A stretch of 64,000 nucleotides of DNA, taken from Humitalea rosea (GTDB taxonomy: Bacteria > Pseudomonadota > Alphaproteobacteria > Acetobacterales > Acetobacteraceae). The DNA is taken from contig NZ_QKYU01000009.1 in assembly GCF_003253705.1 (NCBI RefSeq), positions 112,965-176,964 on the forward strand, given 5' to 3'. Position numbers and translations under genes: made by a program. Of the stretch, positions 50,840 to 58,583 are shown piece by piece (position 1 is the first letter of the stretch; each line of letters begins with the position of its first letter). A model generated the notes under the pieces. That model did no database searches, was not told the DNA's origin, and was given only the letters and a program-made list of their open reading frames with translations.

Positions 50840-51910
50840 TCAGGCCGCGCATGCGGCGCGAAAAGCCTCGGCGGATTGCACGGCGGCCGGGCGCGTGCGG
50901 CGCATGTCGGCACTCATGCGGGCGGCCAGCAGCAGCGCATTGCGCGCCGCGCCTGTCCCGGCGATGCCGCGGCCGGCGATGTCATAGGCCGTGCCATGCG
51001 CCGGCGTGCAGATCGGGAAGGGAAAGCCGCCGAGCAACGTTACGCCCTGGTCGAAGCCGATCAGCTTCATCGCGATCTGGCCCTGGTCATGGTACATCGT
51101 GAGCACCGCATCGAAATCGCCGCGCTTCGCACGGACGAAGACGGTGTCGGCTGGGAATGGCCCGTCGCAGCCGATGCCCTGCTGCTGCGCCTCGATGACG
51201 GCGGGGCCGATGGTGTCGATTTCCTCGCGTCCGAAATTGCCGCCGTCACCCGCATGCGGATTCAGCCCGGCAACGGCGATGCGGGGCCGGGCAATGCCGG
51301 ATGCGCGCAGCGCCGCATCGGTCAGCCGCAGATTGTCGAGGATGGCCGCACGGGTGATCAGCGGGGCGACGCCGGACAGCGGCACATGCGAGGTGACGCG
51401 GGCATTCCACAGCCCTTCCAGCACGTTGAATTCGCGGGCCGGCCCGTGGAAATCGATGAAGTTGGCGGTGAAGACGATCTCGTCGTCATAGCCCGGCACA
51501 TGCATCCGCATCGCCGCCTTGTTGAAGGGCGTGAAGCAGACGGCATCGGCGCGGCCGGCGACGGCCAGCGCCAGCGCGTGGCGGTAGTTCTCCGCGGCGC
51601 AGCGGCCGCCGGCTTCGGACACACGGCCGATCTCGATGCCGGCCGGATCGCAATGGGCGAGATCGACGAAGACCGGCGTGCTGAGGTCTTCGGGGATCGG
51701 ATCCGTGGCGCTGATGCGGTGCAGCGCAGGCTCGACCTTGGCGACCTTGGCGCCAGCCTCCAGCAGGCGGAGGTCACCGATGACGATCAGATCAGCGGCC
51801 TCGCGCACAGCGGGATCGACCAGCAGTGCTGCGGTGAGTTCGGGGCTGATGCCGGCGGGATCGCCCATGGCCAGGGCGATGACGGGCTTGGTGCCGGGAT
51901 TGCTCGGCAT
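50840..51910 (-). CDS. PdxA-family 4-phospho-hydroxyacid dehydrogenase (PdxA2-like)
   Basis: NAD-dependent metal-binding dehydrogenase, 356 aa. MGDPAGISPELTAALL, NPHAGDGGNFGREE, MYHDQGQIAMKLIGFDQG and TPAHGTAYDIAGRG are the conserved PdxA motifs, including the His metal ligands. The family includes the vitamin B6 enzyme and PdxA2, which oxidises 4-phospho-D-threonate or 4-phospho-D-erythronate in sugar-acid catabolism. The transporter context and the absence of pdxJ or ksgA neighbours favour a catabolic PdxA2-like role. However, no DUF1537 kinase is adjacent. ggaga lies before the ATG. It is the first gene of the minus-strand operon. Confidence 0.88.
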   Translation of the reverse strand: MPSNPGTKPVIALAMGDPAGISPELTAALLVDPAVREAADLIVIGDLRLLEAGAKVAKVEPALHRISATDPIPEDLSTPVFVDLAHCDPAGIEIGRVSEAGGRCAAENYRHALALAVAGRADAVCFTPFNKAAMRMHVPGYDDEIVFTANFIDFHGPAREFNVLEGLWNARVTSHVPLSGVAPLITRAAILDNLRLTDAALRASGIARPRIAVAGLNPHAGDGGNFGREEIDTIGPAVIEAQQQGIGCDGPFPADTVFVRAKRGDFDAVLTMYHDQGQIAMKLIGFDQGVTLLGGFPFPICTPAHGTAYDIAGRGIAGTGAARNALLLAARMSADMRRTRPAAVQSAEAFRAACAA

Positions 51911-51924
51911 GGCTTCTCTCCGCT

Positions 51925-51984
51925 GGGAGGGCCATTTTTGCGGCCTCCCTTATAAAAGACTGTGGACTGTATGCAGAATTGACG
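51925..51984. promoter_or_regulatory. Divergent control region between the pdxA-like operon and the GntR gene
   Basis: CTGTATGCAG (51967-51976) is an imperfect palindrome, symmetric at 8 of 10 positions and of the kind bound by FCD-type GntR regulators. TATAAG (minus strand, 51954-51949) is a likely -10 for the pdxA operon. GGGAGG-G-CC / GGCCTCCC (51925-51949) is an inverted repeat that would form a hairpin at the 5' end of that mRNA. TTGACG (51979-51984) is a good plus-strand -35 for the regulator gene but its -10 partner is weak. Confidence 0.45.
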
Positions 51985-52035
51985 CAACCGGGCAAAGCCC
52001 TGACAAGGGTCGATCGCTTTACCTCAGGAGCCGCC

Positions 52036-52719
52036 ATGTCCAGCGACCATCTGGTCGCCCCCGCTGACGCCACGAACCTGCCGATCGCGCGGCTGACGCT
52101 GCATGAGCAGATCGTGACCCGGCTGCGGGACATGGTGACGGATGGCAGCCTGCCGTCCGGCCAGCGCATCAATGAGGTGGCGGTGGGCGAGCAACTCGGC
52201 GTCTCCCGCACGCCGTTGCGCGAGGCGCTGAAAACCCTCGCTGGCGAGGGGCTGATAGAACTGGTGCCCGGGCGCGGCACCGTGGTCCGCAAATTCACCC
52301 TGCAAGGCGTCGCCGATGCGCTGGAGGTGCTGAAGGCGCTGGAGCAGCTTGCCGCCCATCGCGCCTGCGCCAAGGCCACTGATGCCGAGATCGAGATGGT
52401 GTTGAACCTGCACCGGCGCATGATGGACTGCTATGCGGCGCGCGACCGGCTGTCCTATTTCAAACTGAACCAGGCGATCCACAGCGCCATCCTGGAAATC
52501 GCCGGCAATCCGACTTTGGCGCGCATGCATCAGATGCTGCAGGCGCAGATGAAGCGCATCCGCTTCATCGGCAATGAGCGGGCCGAAAAATGGGCCGGCG
52601 CCGTGGCCGAGCACGAGGCGATGGCGGCTGCCCTGGCCGCCCGTGATGGCGCCGCGCTGGCGGTGCTGCTGGGCCAGCACCTGGACAACACGCTGGAACG
52701 GGTGCGAGACGCGCTATAG
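52036..52719 (+). CDS. GntR family transcriptional regulator, FCD domain
   Basis: Ligand-responsive regulator, 227 aa. The winged-helix DNA-binding domain includes LPSGQRINEVAVGEQLGVSR and TPLREALKTLAGEGLIELVP (about residues 38-80). The C-terminal all-helical FCD domain follows (metal-type His and Asp residues in LNQAIHSAILEIAGN). The start is set by aggag 5 bases before ATG 52036. It diverges from the pdxA-tctC-tctB-tctA-lactonase operon and precedes the dehydratase gene by 27 bases. It most likely represses both sets until a sugar acid or its product binds. Confidence 0.92.
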   Translation: MSSDHLVAPADATNLPIARLTLHEQIVTRLRDMVTDGSLPSGQRINEVAVGEQLGVSRTPLREALKTLAGEGLIELVPGRGTVVRKFTLQGVADALEVLKALEQLAAHRACAKATDAEIEMVLNLHRRMMDCYAARDRLSYFKLNQAIHSAILEIAGNPTLARMHQMLQAQMKRIRFIGNERAEKWAGAVAEHEAMAAALAARDGAALAVLLGQHLDNTLERVRDAL

Positions 52720-52746
52720 CCGACAGGCTTCGGGGGGAACGAAAGA

Positions 52747-53676
52747 ATGAGCGGGACAACAGCAGGGCCGCGCTACAGCGGTGTGTTTCCGGTGGTGCCG
52801 ACGATCTTCGATGCGGCGGGCGCGCTCGACCTCGAAGGCCAGATGCGCTGCGTCGATTTCATGCTCGATGCCGGCTCGCATGGCTTGTGCATCCTCGCGA
52901 ATTTTTCCGAACAGTTCCTCCTCTCCGATGCGGAGCGCGAGCTGCTCACCGCGCGCATCCTGTCCCATGTCGCCGGGCGGGCGCCGGTGATCGTCACCAC
53001 CACCCACACCAGCCCGCTGGTCTGCGCCGAACGCAGCCGCCAGGCGCAGGAGCTGGGTGCGGCCATGGTGATGGTGATGCCGCCCTATCACGGCGCGACC
53101 ATCCGCTTTGGCGAGGCGGGGATTCTCGGTTTCTTCCAGACGCTGTCGGATGCGATCGACATTCCGATCATGATCCAGGATGCGCCGGTCAGCGGCACGC
53201 AGCTTTCGGCACCGCTGCTGGCGAAGCTCGCGACCAGCTGCGAACAGGTGCGCTATTTCAAGATCGAAACGCCCTTCGCCGCGGCCAAGCTGCGCGAGTT
53301 GATCGCCCTCGGCGGCGCGGCGATCGAGGGGCCCTGGGATGGCGAGGAAGCGATCACCCTCATCGCCGATCTTGAGGCCGGGGCGACCGGGGCGATGACC
53401 GGCGGCGGGTATCCGGACGGCATCCGCCAGATCATCGACCCCTGGGTCGCTGGGGACAAGGAGGCCGCGCGCGCCGCCTACCAGCGCTGGCTGCCGCTGA
53501 TCAACCATGAGAACCGGCAATGCGGCTTGCTGGCGGCCAAGGCGCTGATGGAGGCCGGGGGCGTCATCCGGTGCGGCGATGGCCGGGCGCCGCTGCCGCC
53601 GTTGAACCCGGCGGCGCGGGAACAGCTGCTCAGCATGGCCAAATCGCTGGACACGCTGGTCCTGCGCTGGGGCTGA
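52747..53676 (+). CDS. DapA-superfamily enzyme, probable L-2-keto-3-deoxyarabonate dehydratase
   Basis: Class-I aldolase-type enzyme, 309 aa. The Schiff-base lysine is Lys172 in RYFKIETPF. The usual tyrosine motif of DapA (YNxP) is replaced by IMIQDAPVSGT. GVFPVVPTIF, RCVDFMLDAGSHGLCILANF and IEGPWDGEEA closely match, from memory, the L-2-keto-3-deoxyarabonate dehydratase of Azospirillum, which forms 2-oxoglutarate semialdehyde from L-arabinose-derived keto acid. I infer the same or a near reaction here. It follows the GntR gene by 27 bases and ends directly against the convergent exporter gene (53676/53677). Confidence 0.88.
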   Translation: MSGTTAGPRYSGVFPVVPTIFDAAGALDLEGQMRCVDFMLDAGSHGLCILANFSEQFLLSDAERELLTARILSHVAGRAPVIVTTTHTSPLVCAERSRQAQELGAAMVMVMPPYHGATIRFGEAGILGFFQTLSDAIDIPIMIQDAPVSGTQLSAPLLAKLATSCEQVRYFKIETPFAAAKLRELIALGGAAIEGPWDGEEAITLIADLEAGATGAMTGGGYPDGIRQIIDPWVAGDKEAARAAYQRWLPLINHENRQCGLLAAKALMEAGGVIRCGDGRAPLPPLNPAAREQLLSMAKSLDTLVLRWG

Positions 53677-54516
53677 TCAGCGCGCCGTCGCCGCCAGCAG
53701 GCCGCCGCCGGCGACCAGCACGGCGGCGAGGCCCACGCGCGCATCCAGCACGCCCTCGCCCGCGATCACCAGCAACAGTGTCGAGGCGACGGGTGCTGCA
53801 TAGGCCAGCGTCCCCAGCAGGCGCGGATCGCCGCGCTTCATCCCCACATCCCACAGGAAGAACGCGGCCCCGACCGGCCCGGCGCCGAGCAGCCCCACCG
53901 CCAGCCATTGCCGCGCCCCAGGCACCACCCAGCTCTCGAACGCCAGATGCGCCAGACCGGCCATCGCCGCGGCGCCGAGGCAGAAGCCTGCCACCGCCTC
54001 GGTCGGCACCGCCGCCATCCGGCGGGAGGTGACGGAATACGTCGCCCAAACCACGGCCGCGGCCACGGCGCAGAGCAGGCCGGCACCGCTGCCGGCCGGC
54101 ATCGCCGCACCGCCGCCGATCAACAGGGCGCAGCCGAGGAAGCCAAGCGCCGTCCCCGCCAGCCGGCGCGGTCCCAGCCGCATCCCGAGCACGGGTGCCG
54201 CGAGCAGCACGATCAGCAGCGGCCATAAATAGTTCAGCAGGTTGGCTGTCACCGGCGGCGTCCAGGCGATCGCTGCGAAATACAGCGCGTGATAGCCGGC
54301 AAGGCCGCCCACCCCATGCGCCCAGGCGAGCGGCGGCTGCCGCAACCGCGCCAACTTGCCGCGCGCCGCGACGATGGCGAGCCCCAGGCTCCCGCCCACC
54401 GCGAAGGCCAGCGCCGTGACCTGGAGCGGCGGCAAGGGCACCGCCCAGCGCCCGAGCAGCGCCAGAAACGCCCAGAGCGCGATCGCCCCGACGCCGGTCA
54501 GCGTGGCTGGGCTCAC
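53677..54516 (-). CDS. EamA/DMT family transporter (YddG-like exporter)
   Basis: Ten-helix drug/metabolite transporter with two EamA repeats, 279 aa. The first repeat includes WAFLALLGRWAVPLPPLQVTA and the second begins about residue 145 (CAVAAAVVWATYSVTSRRMA). WTPPVTANLLNYLWPLLIVLL resembles YddG-type aromatic amino acid exporters. Its ATG overlaps the stop of the upstream M20 peptidase gene (ATGA), so the pair is co-transcribed. It may export the amino acid released by the deacylase or relieve its toxicity. The substrate is inferred. Confidence 0.88.
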   Translation of the reverse strand: MSPATLTGVGAIALWAFLALLGRWAVPLPPLQVTALAFAVGGSLGLAIVAARGKLARLRQPPLAWAHGVGGLAGYHALYFAAIAWTPPVTANLLNYLWPLLIVLLAAPVLGMRLGPRRLAGTALGFLGCALLIGGGAAMPAGSGAGLLCAVAAAVVWATYSVTSRRMAAVPTEAVAGFCLGAAAMAGLAHLAFESWVVPGARQWLAVGLLGAGPVGAAFFLWDVGMKRGDPRLLGTLAYAAPVASTLLLVIAGEGVLDARVGLAAVLVAGGGLLAATAR

Positions 54517-55613
54517 ACCCCGGTCGTCAGCATCTGGCGGAACAGAGGCACGGCCGCGCCGAGTTCGGCCAGCACGACTTCCTCGCGCGGGGTATGCGCG
54601 GTGGCGGTGGTGCCCGGCCCCAGGATCACGCAGGGCGCCAGCGCCGAAAGCTCGGAGGCGTCGGTGCCGAAGGGCACGGTGGTCGCATCGTGGCCGGTCG
54701 CCTTCACCGCCGCCTGGATCAGCGGATGTGCGGCCGGCAGGTCCGGCGGCGTGCCCTCGCGCGCCTCGGTCAGCGTGACGCCCGTCCGTGCGGCCGCGGC
54801 CCTTACCGCCTCGACGATCGCGGTGGGATCGATGCCACGGCTGTAGCGGAACTTGATCCGCGCGGTGGCGAGCGGGACGGTGACGTTCACCGCCGCGCCG
54901 TGGTTCTCGATGACGATGTTGAAGTCCGAGAACACCGGATCGTAGCCCGCGTCATGCCAGGCGGGATCGTCGCGCAGCATCTCATGGATGGGCTTCATCT
55001 CGGCGAGAAAGGGGATCAAGGCCCAGTTCGCATTCCGCCCGACGCCCATCGATGAATGCGCCTGCACCCCCTCGGCCACCGCCACGAAATTGATCGAGGA
55101 GCGATGCCCGCGGATCGGTATGAGCCCCGTCGGCTCGACGACGATGATGCCCGCGAGCTTCGCCTCCCGCGCCAGCACCGAGCGCGTGACGATGGCCCGC
55201 GCCCCTTCCTTGGTGGTTTCCTCATCGGTGGTCAGCAGCAGCGTCACCGGGACGTCGGCGGGCAGGCCGCGCGCGGCGATGATGGCCGCGGCGACGGGGC
55301 CCTTCATGTCCACCGAGCCCAGCCCATGCAGCACGCCATCGGCGATCCGGCCGGACCAGGGGTCGTCGGTCCAGCCCGTGTCCGGCACCGTGTCCATATG
55401 GCCCGAGAGCGCGAGCCCGCCCGGACCGCCACGATGCGCGACCAGGACGCGTTTTTGAACGCCGCGGGCGTCTGTGTAATCCAGCCGTTCGATGGCGAAG
55501 CCGGCAAGCTCGGCCTCCAGCCGGTCGGCGACCGGGATGTTGGAGAGGCTGCTGCGGCTGTCGATCCGGACGAGTTCGGCCGCAAGCCCGGCCACGGCAT
55601 CGGTATCTGTCAT
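54513..55613 (-). CDS. M20 family metallopeptidase/deacylase (ArgE/DapE type)
   Basis: Zinc-dependent amidase, 366 aa. The metal ligands and catalytic residues are visible: SGHMDTVPDTG (His, catalytic Asp), GSVDMKGPVAA (bridging Asp), TTDEETTKEGA (catalytic Glu and Glu ligand), VVEPTGLIPI (Glu) and TATAHTPREEV (His). A dimerisation domain lies at about residues 170-280. It resembles acetylornithine deacetylase and succinyl-diaminopimelate desuccinylase but is not clearly either. It is divergent from the PLP-enzyme pair (55664-57861) and coupled to an exporter, suggesting hydrolysis of N-acyl amino acids. Confidence 0.9.
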   Translation of the reverse strand: MTDTDAVAGLAAELVRIDSRSSLSNIPVADRLEAELAGFAIERLDYTDARGVQKRVLVAHRGGPGGLALSGHMDTVPDTGWTDDPWSGRIADGVLHGLGSVDMKGPVAAAIIAARGLPADVPVTLLLTTDEETTKEGARAIVTRSVLAREAKLAGIIVVEPTGLIPIRGHRSSINFVAVAEGVQAHSSMGVGRNANWALIPFLAEMKPIHEMLRDDPAWHDAGYDPVFSDFNIVIENHGAAVNVTVPLATARIKFRYSRGIDPTAIVEAVRAAAARTGVTLTEAREGTPPDLPAAHPLIQAAVKATGHDATTVPFGTDASELSALAPCVILGPGTTATAHTPREEVVLAELGAAVPLFRQMLTTGV

Positions 55614-55663
55614 GCGCTTCCTATCCCTTGCCGGGCGCGGCGCGGCAAGCGAGGGTCGCGCCC

Positions 55664-56788
55664 ATGAGTGATCCTGCCTATCTCGACCCCCGCTCGGGGC
55701 GCACCTATCCGCTCGATACGCCGCGCTGGCGTGGCGATGATGGCGCCCCCCTCACCCTCACCGATCTGCCGGGCCTCTCGCCCGCCGATATCGTCACCAG
55801 CGACCGGTCGCTGTGGCGCTACCGCGCGGCGCTGCCGATGAAGGGCGTCGCGCCGATCACGCTCGGCGAGGGTTGCACGCCGCTGCTGGAACGCCGCATC
55901 GGTGCCGATACCGCGCTGGTCAAATGCGAATGGTTCATGCCGAGCGGCTCGTTCAAGGACCGCGGCGCCTCGGTGATGCTGTCGCAGCTGCGGGCGCAGG
56001 GGATCACCTCGGTGCTGGAGGATTCCTCCGGCAATGGCGGTGCGGCGATCGCGACCTATGCGGCGGCCGGTGGCATGGCCTCGACCATTTTCGTCCCCGC
56101 CAGCACCAGCCCGGCCAAGACCGTGCAGGCGCGGGCGGCGGGCGCCAGCATCACGCTGGTTCCCGGATCGCGCCAGGATTGTGCCGATGCGGCTTTGGCC
56201 GAGGCCGAGCGCATCTTCTACGCCAGCCACAACTGGCAGGCCTTTTTCCTCCAGGGCACCAAGACCCTGGCCTATGAGCTTTGGGAAGATCTGGGGTTTC
56301 AGGCGCCGGATGCGGTGATCGTGCCCTGCGGTGCCGGCTCCAACGTCCTCGGGTGCTACATCGGCTTTTCGGAGTTGCTGCGGGCCGGCCAGATCAAGCG
56401 GCTGCCCCGCATTTTTGCCGCCCAGCCCGCGGCCTGCGGGCCGCTGGCTCGCGCCCATCTCGGCCTGCCGCCGGTGGCAGCGATGCCCACCATCGCCGAG
56501 GGCACCGCCATCGCCCAGCCGATCCGCGTGCCGGACGTGCTGGAGGCCCTGCGCGTCAGCCAGGGCGGCGCCGTGCTGCTGGAGGAGGCGGAGATCATCG
56601 CCGCCACCCGCGACCTCGCGCACCAGGGGCTTTACGTTGAGCCGACCTCGGCCCAGGTCGCCGCCGCCTTTACTCGCCTGCGCGCCAGCGGTGAGATCAC
56701 CGCAGCCGAGCGCACGGTGCTGGTCCTGACCGGCTCGGGGTTGAAATCCACCCAGCGCCACGCAGAAATCCTGGGAGTGGCGCTGTGA
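55664..56788 (+). CDS. Threonine-synthase-like PLP-dependent enzyme
   Basis: Fold-type II PLP enzyme, 374 aa. The Schiff-base lysine is Lys98 in PSGSFKDRGA, followed by the phosphate or substrate loop DSSGNGGAAIATYAA and the C-terminal TGSGLKST. The N-terminal CxxC zinc motif of some threonine synthases is absent (YLDPRSGRTYPL instead). Related proteins include threonine synthase and threonine/serine dehydratases or ammonia lyases. With a D-threonine-aldolase-like enzyme directly downstream (GTGA overlap), catabolism of hydroxy-amino acids seems more likely than biosynthesis. That is inference. Confidence 0.87.
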   Translation: MSDPAYLDPRSGRTYPLDTPRWRGDDGAPLTLTDLPGLSPADIVTSDRSLWRYRAALPMKGVAPITLGEGCTPLLERRIGADTALVKCEWFMPSGSFKDRGASVMLSQLRAQGITSVLEDSSGNGGAAIATYAAAGGMASTIFVPASTSPAKTVQARAAGASITLVPGSRQDCADAALAEAERIFYASHNWQAFFLQGTKTLAYELWEDLGFQAPDAVIVPCGAGSNVLGCYIGFSELLRAGQIKRLPRIFAAQPAACGPLARAHLGLPPVAAMPTIAEGTAIAQPIRVPDVLEALRVSQGGAVLLEEAEIIAATRDLAHQGLYVEPTSAQVAAAFTRLRASGEITAAERTVLVLTGSGLKSTQRHAEILGVAL

Positions 56789-57861
56789 CGCTCGATGATC
56801 TGACGACCCCCTGCCTGGTGCTCGATCTGGGGCTCCTGCGGAAGAACCTCGCCATGATGGAGGCCGCCGTCGCGCGCCATCCTGGCGTCGTGCTGCGTCC
56901 GCACCTCAAGACGGCCAAATCCATCGAGGTCGCGGCGCTGGCGGCCCCAGGCCATGGCCCGATCACCGTCTCCACCCTCGCCGAGGCGGAAGCCTTCTGG
57001 GGCGCGGGCTACCGCGACCAGATCTATGCCGTGGGCATCACCCCCCAAAAACTCGACCGGCTGGCGGCGCTGCCAGGGGTGAAGGCGATCACCGACGACC
57101 TCGCCACCGCCCAGGCCATCGCCGCCCATCCGGGCGCGATCCAGGCGCTGGTGGAGGTCGATGTGGGCGAGCATCGCGGCGGCTTGAGGCCGGATGACGA
57201 AGGGCTGCTGGCGATTGCCGCCGCCCTGGGGCCGAAGCTTGCCGGCGTCATCACCCATGCCGGCCATTCCTACGCCGGCCGCACCAACGCCGAGATGGCC
57301 GATATTGCCGAGACCGAGCGCGCGGGCATCACCCGTGCCGCCGAGCGGCTGCGCGCGGCGGGGCACAGCGTCGGGATCGTCTCGATGGGCTCCTCGCCCA
57401 CCGCGCTTTATGCGCGTTCGCTGGAGGGCGTCACCGAGGTCCGGGCCGGCGTCTATATGTTCGGCGATCTGTTCCAGGCGCAGATCGGCACCCATGCCGA
57501 GGCCGATATCGCGATGACCGTGCTGACCAGCGTCATCGGCCGCCGGGCCGGCACGCTGCTGCTGGATGCCGGGGCCATGGCGCTGTCCAAGGACCGCAGC
57601 ACCGCCGCCCCCGGCATCCGCGACGATGGCTTCGGGCTGGTGCTGGATCTGGACGGGCAGCCCTCCTTCGGCCGGGTCGTGGTCGAGCGGGCCTATCAGG
57701 AACATGGCGTCGCCACCGGCGCGCCGGACCTGCCCGTCGGCGCCCGGGTGCGGGTGCAGCCCAACCACACCTGCATGACCGCGGGGGCGCATGAGCGCTA
57801 CTTCGTGGTCGATGGCGGCCGGGAGGTGATCGGCACCTGGGCGCGCGTGAATGGATGGTAG
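56785..57861 (+). CDS. D-threonine aldolase-like / DSD1 family PLP enzyme
   Basis: Fold-type III (alanine-racemase-like) PLP enzyme, 358 aa. The lysine motif is LRPHLKTAKSIEVA (Lys42), with HAGHSYAG and VSMGSSPTAL later for cofactor binding. The C-terminal VQPNHTCMTAGAHERYFVV contains the His and Cys that bind the catalytic metal in D-threonine aldolases and D-serine or D-threo-3-hydroxyaspartate dehydratases. It starts with GTG at 56785, overlapping the previous stop. The pair with the threonine-synthase-like enzyme suggests a two-step pathway for a beta-hydroxy amino acid. Confidence 0.9.
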   Translation: MTLDDLTTPCLVLDLGLLRKNLAMMEAAVARHPGVVLRPHLKTAKSIEVAALAAPGHGPITVSTLAEAEAFWGAGYRDQIYAVGITPQKLDRLAALPGVKAITDDLATAQAIAAHPGAIQALVEVDVGEHRGGLRPDDEGLLAIAAALGPKLAGVITHAGHSYAGRTNAEMADIAETERAGITRAAERLRAAGHSVGIVSMGSSPTALYARSLEGVTEVRAGVYMFGDLFQAQIGTHAEADIAMTVLTSVIGRRAGTLLLDAGAMALSKDRSTAAPGIRDDGFGLVLDLDGQPSFGRVVVERAYQEHGVATGAPDLPVGARVRVQPNHTCMTAGAHERYFVVDGGREVIGTWARVNGW

Positions 57862-57925
57862 CATCAGATACCAAAACAGTGTGAGCGGGCAGAAACCGAG
57901 GCTGGGGGATCGGTGTTTCCCCGGC

Positions 57926-58369
57926 ATGATCACGCAACTCAACCCGCCCCTGCCGCTCACCACGACGCGTGGTCCCGGCCTCGCCCATTTCATCATCGAC
58001 TATGGGCCGGAGCAGCACCTTCTTTGGGTGGTGTTCCTCGATGCCAATGGCGAATGCTGGACTGTCCCCAACCCGGAGGTCCGCATCCCCCCCAATTGGT
58101 CGATGCGGCGTCGCTTCAACACGGAACGGCTCGTCGCCTCAGACCCGACGACGCCGCCGGAGCCGACCCCGCCAGAGGCTCCGCCGCCCGAGGCCCCGCC
58201 GCCTGGGCCTGATCTGCCCGAACAGTCACCGCCGCCGGTGGAGTTGCCGCCGCTGACCCCGCCGATGCCCTCTCCACCGCCGCTGCGGATGGGGCGGCAG
58301 AACAGCTTTGTGGACCTGAGCCAGCTGAACGGCGCAGGGCGCGCCAGCCCGGCGCAGGCGAGCGTCTGA
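57926..58369 (+). CDS. Hypothetical protein with proline-rich C-terminus
   Basis: Small protein, 147 aa, function unknown. The N-terminal 60 residues look folded (ITQLNPPLPLTTTRGPGLAH, IDYGPEQHLLWVVFLD, WTVPNPEVRIPPNWSM). I recall similar uncharacterised proteins in Acetobacteraceae. From about residue 75 the chain is a Pro/Glu-rich linker (PPEPTPPEAPPPEAPPP), ending in RQNSFVDLSQLNG. I took ATG 57926 as start; an upstream frame from 57851 overlaps the aldolase-like gene and is less likely. It ends 14 bases before the tRNA-Leu gene on the other strand. Confidence 0.75.
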   Translation: MITQLNPPLPLTTTRGPGLAHFIIDYGPEQHLLWVVFLDANGECWTVPNPEVRIPPNWSMRRRFNTERLVASDPTTPPEPTPPEAPPPEAPPPGPDLPEQSPPPVELPPLTPPMPSPPPLRMGRQNSFVDLSQLNGAGRASPAQASV

Positions 58370-58382
58370 TGACGCGGCGATC

Positions 58383-58469
58383 TGGTGCGGGCGGCGGGAC
58401 TTGAACCCGCATGCCCCGAGGGGCGAGAGTTTTTAAGACTCTTCCGTCTACCGATTTCGGCACGCCCGC
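58383..58469 (-). tRNA. tRNA-Leu (anticodon UAA)
   Basis: Class-II tRNA of 87 bases, with CCA encoded (plus strand tgg at 58383-58385). Acceptor arms GCGGGCG and CGCCCGC pair fully. The D-arm is CCG...CGG with GGTAGA, the anticodon arm is AGAGT-CTTAAAA-ACTCT with anticodon UAA, the long variable arm is CGCCCCTCGGGGC, and the T-arm GCGGG-TTCAAGT-CCCGC is intact. It decodes UUA, which is rare in such GC-rich genes. No integrase or direct-repeat att site is visible beside it. Confidence 0.97.
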
Positions 58470-58583
58470 GCCGTCCGGACTCCTACAGCCACCCTGGGCT
58501 TAGCGACAGCCACGGCGGGCGTGAACGCGGCGCATCGGCGACAGCGCGTTGTATTGGCGACGCACTCGCCGCATGAGTTCGCC

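Noticed and set aside
58370..58583. tRNA-Leu as an integration site for a genomic island
   Set aside because: No integrase, no repeat of the tRNA 3' end and no compositional break were seen on either side within the window.
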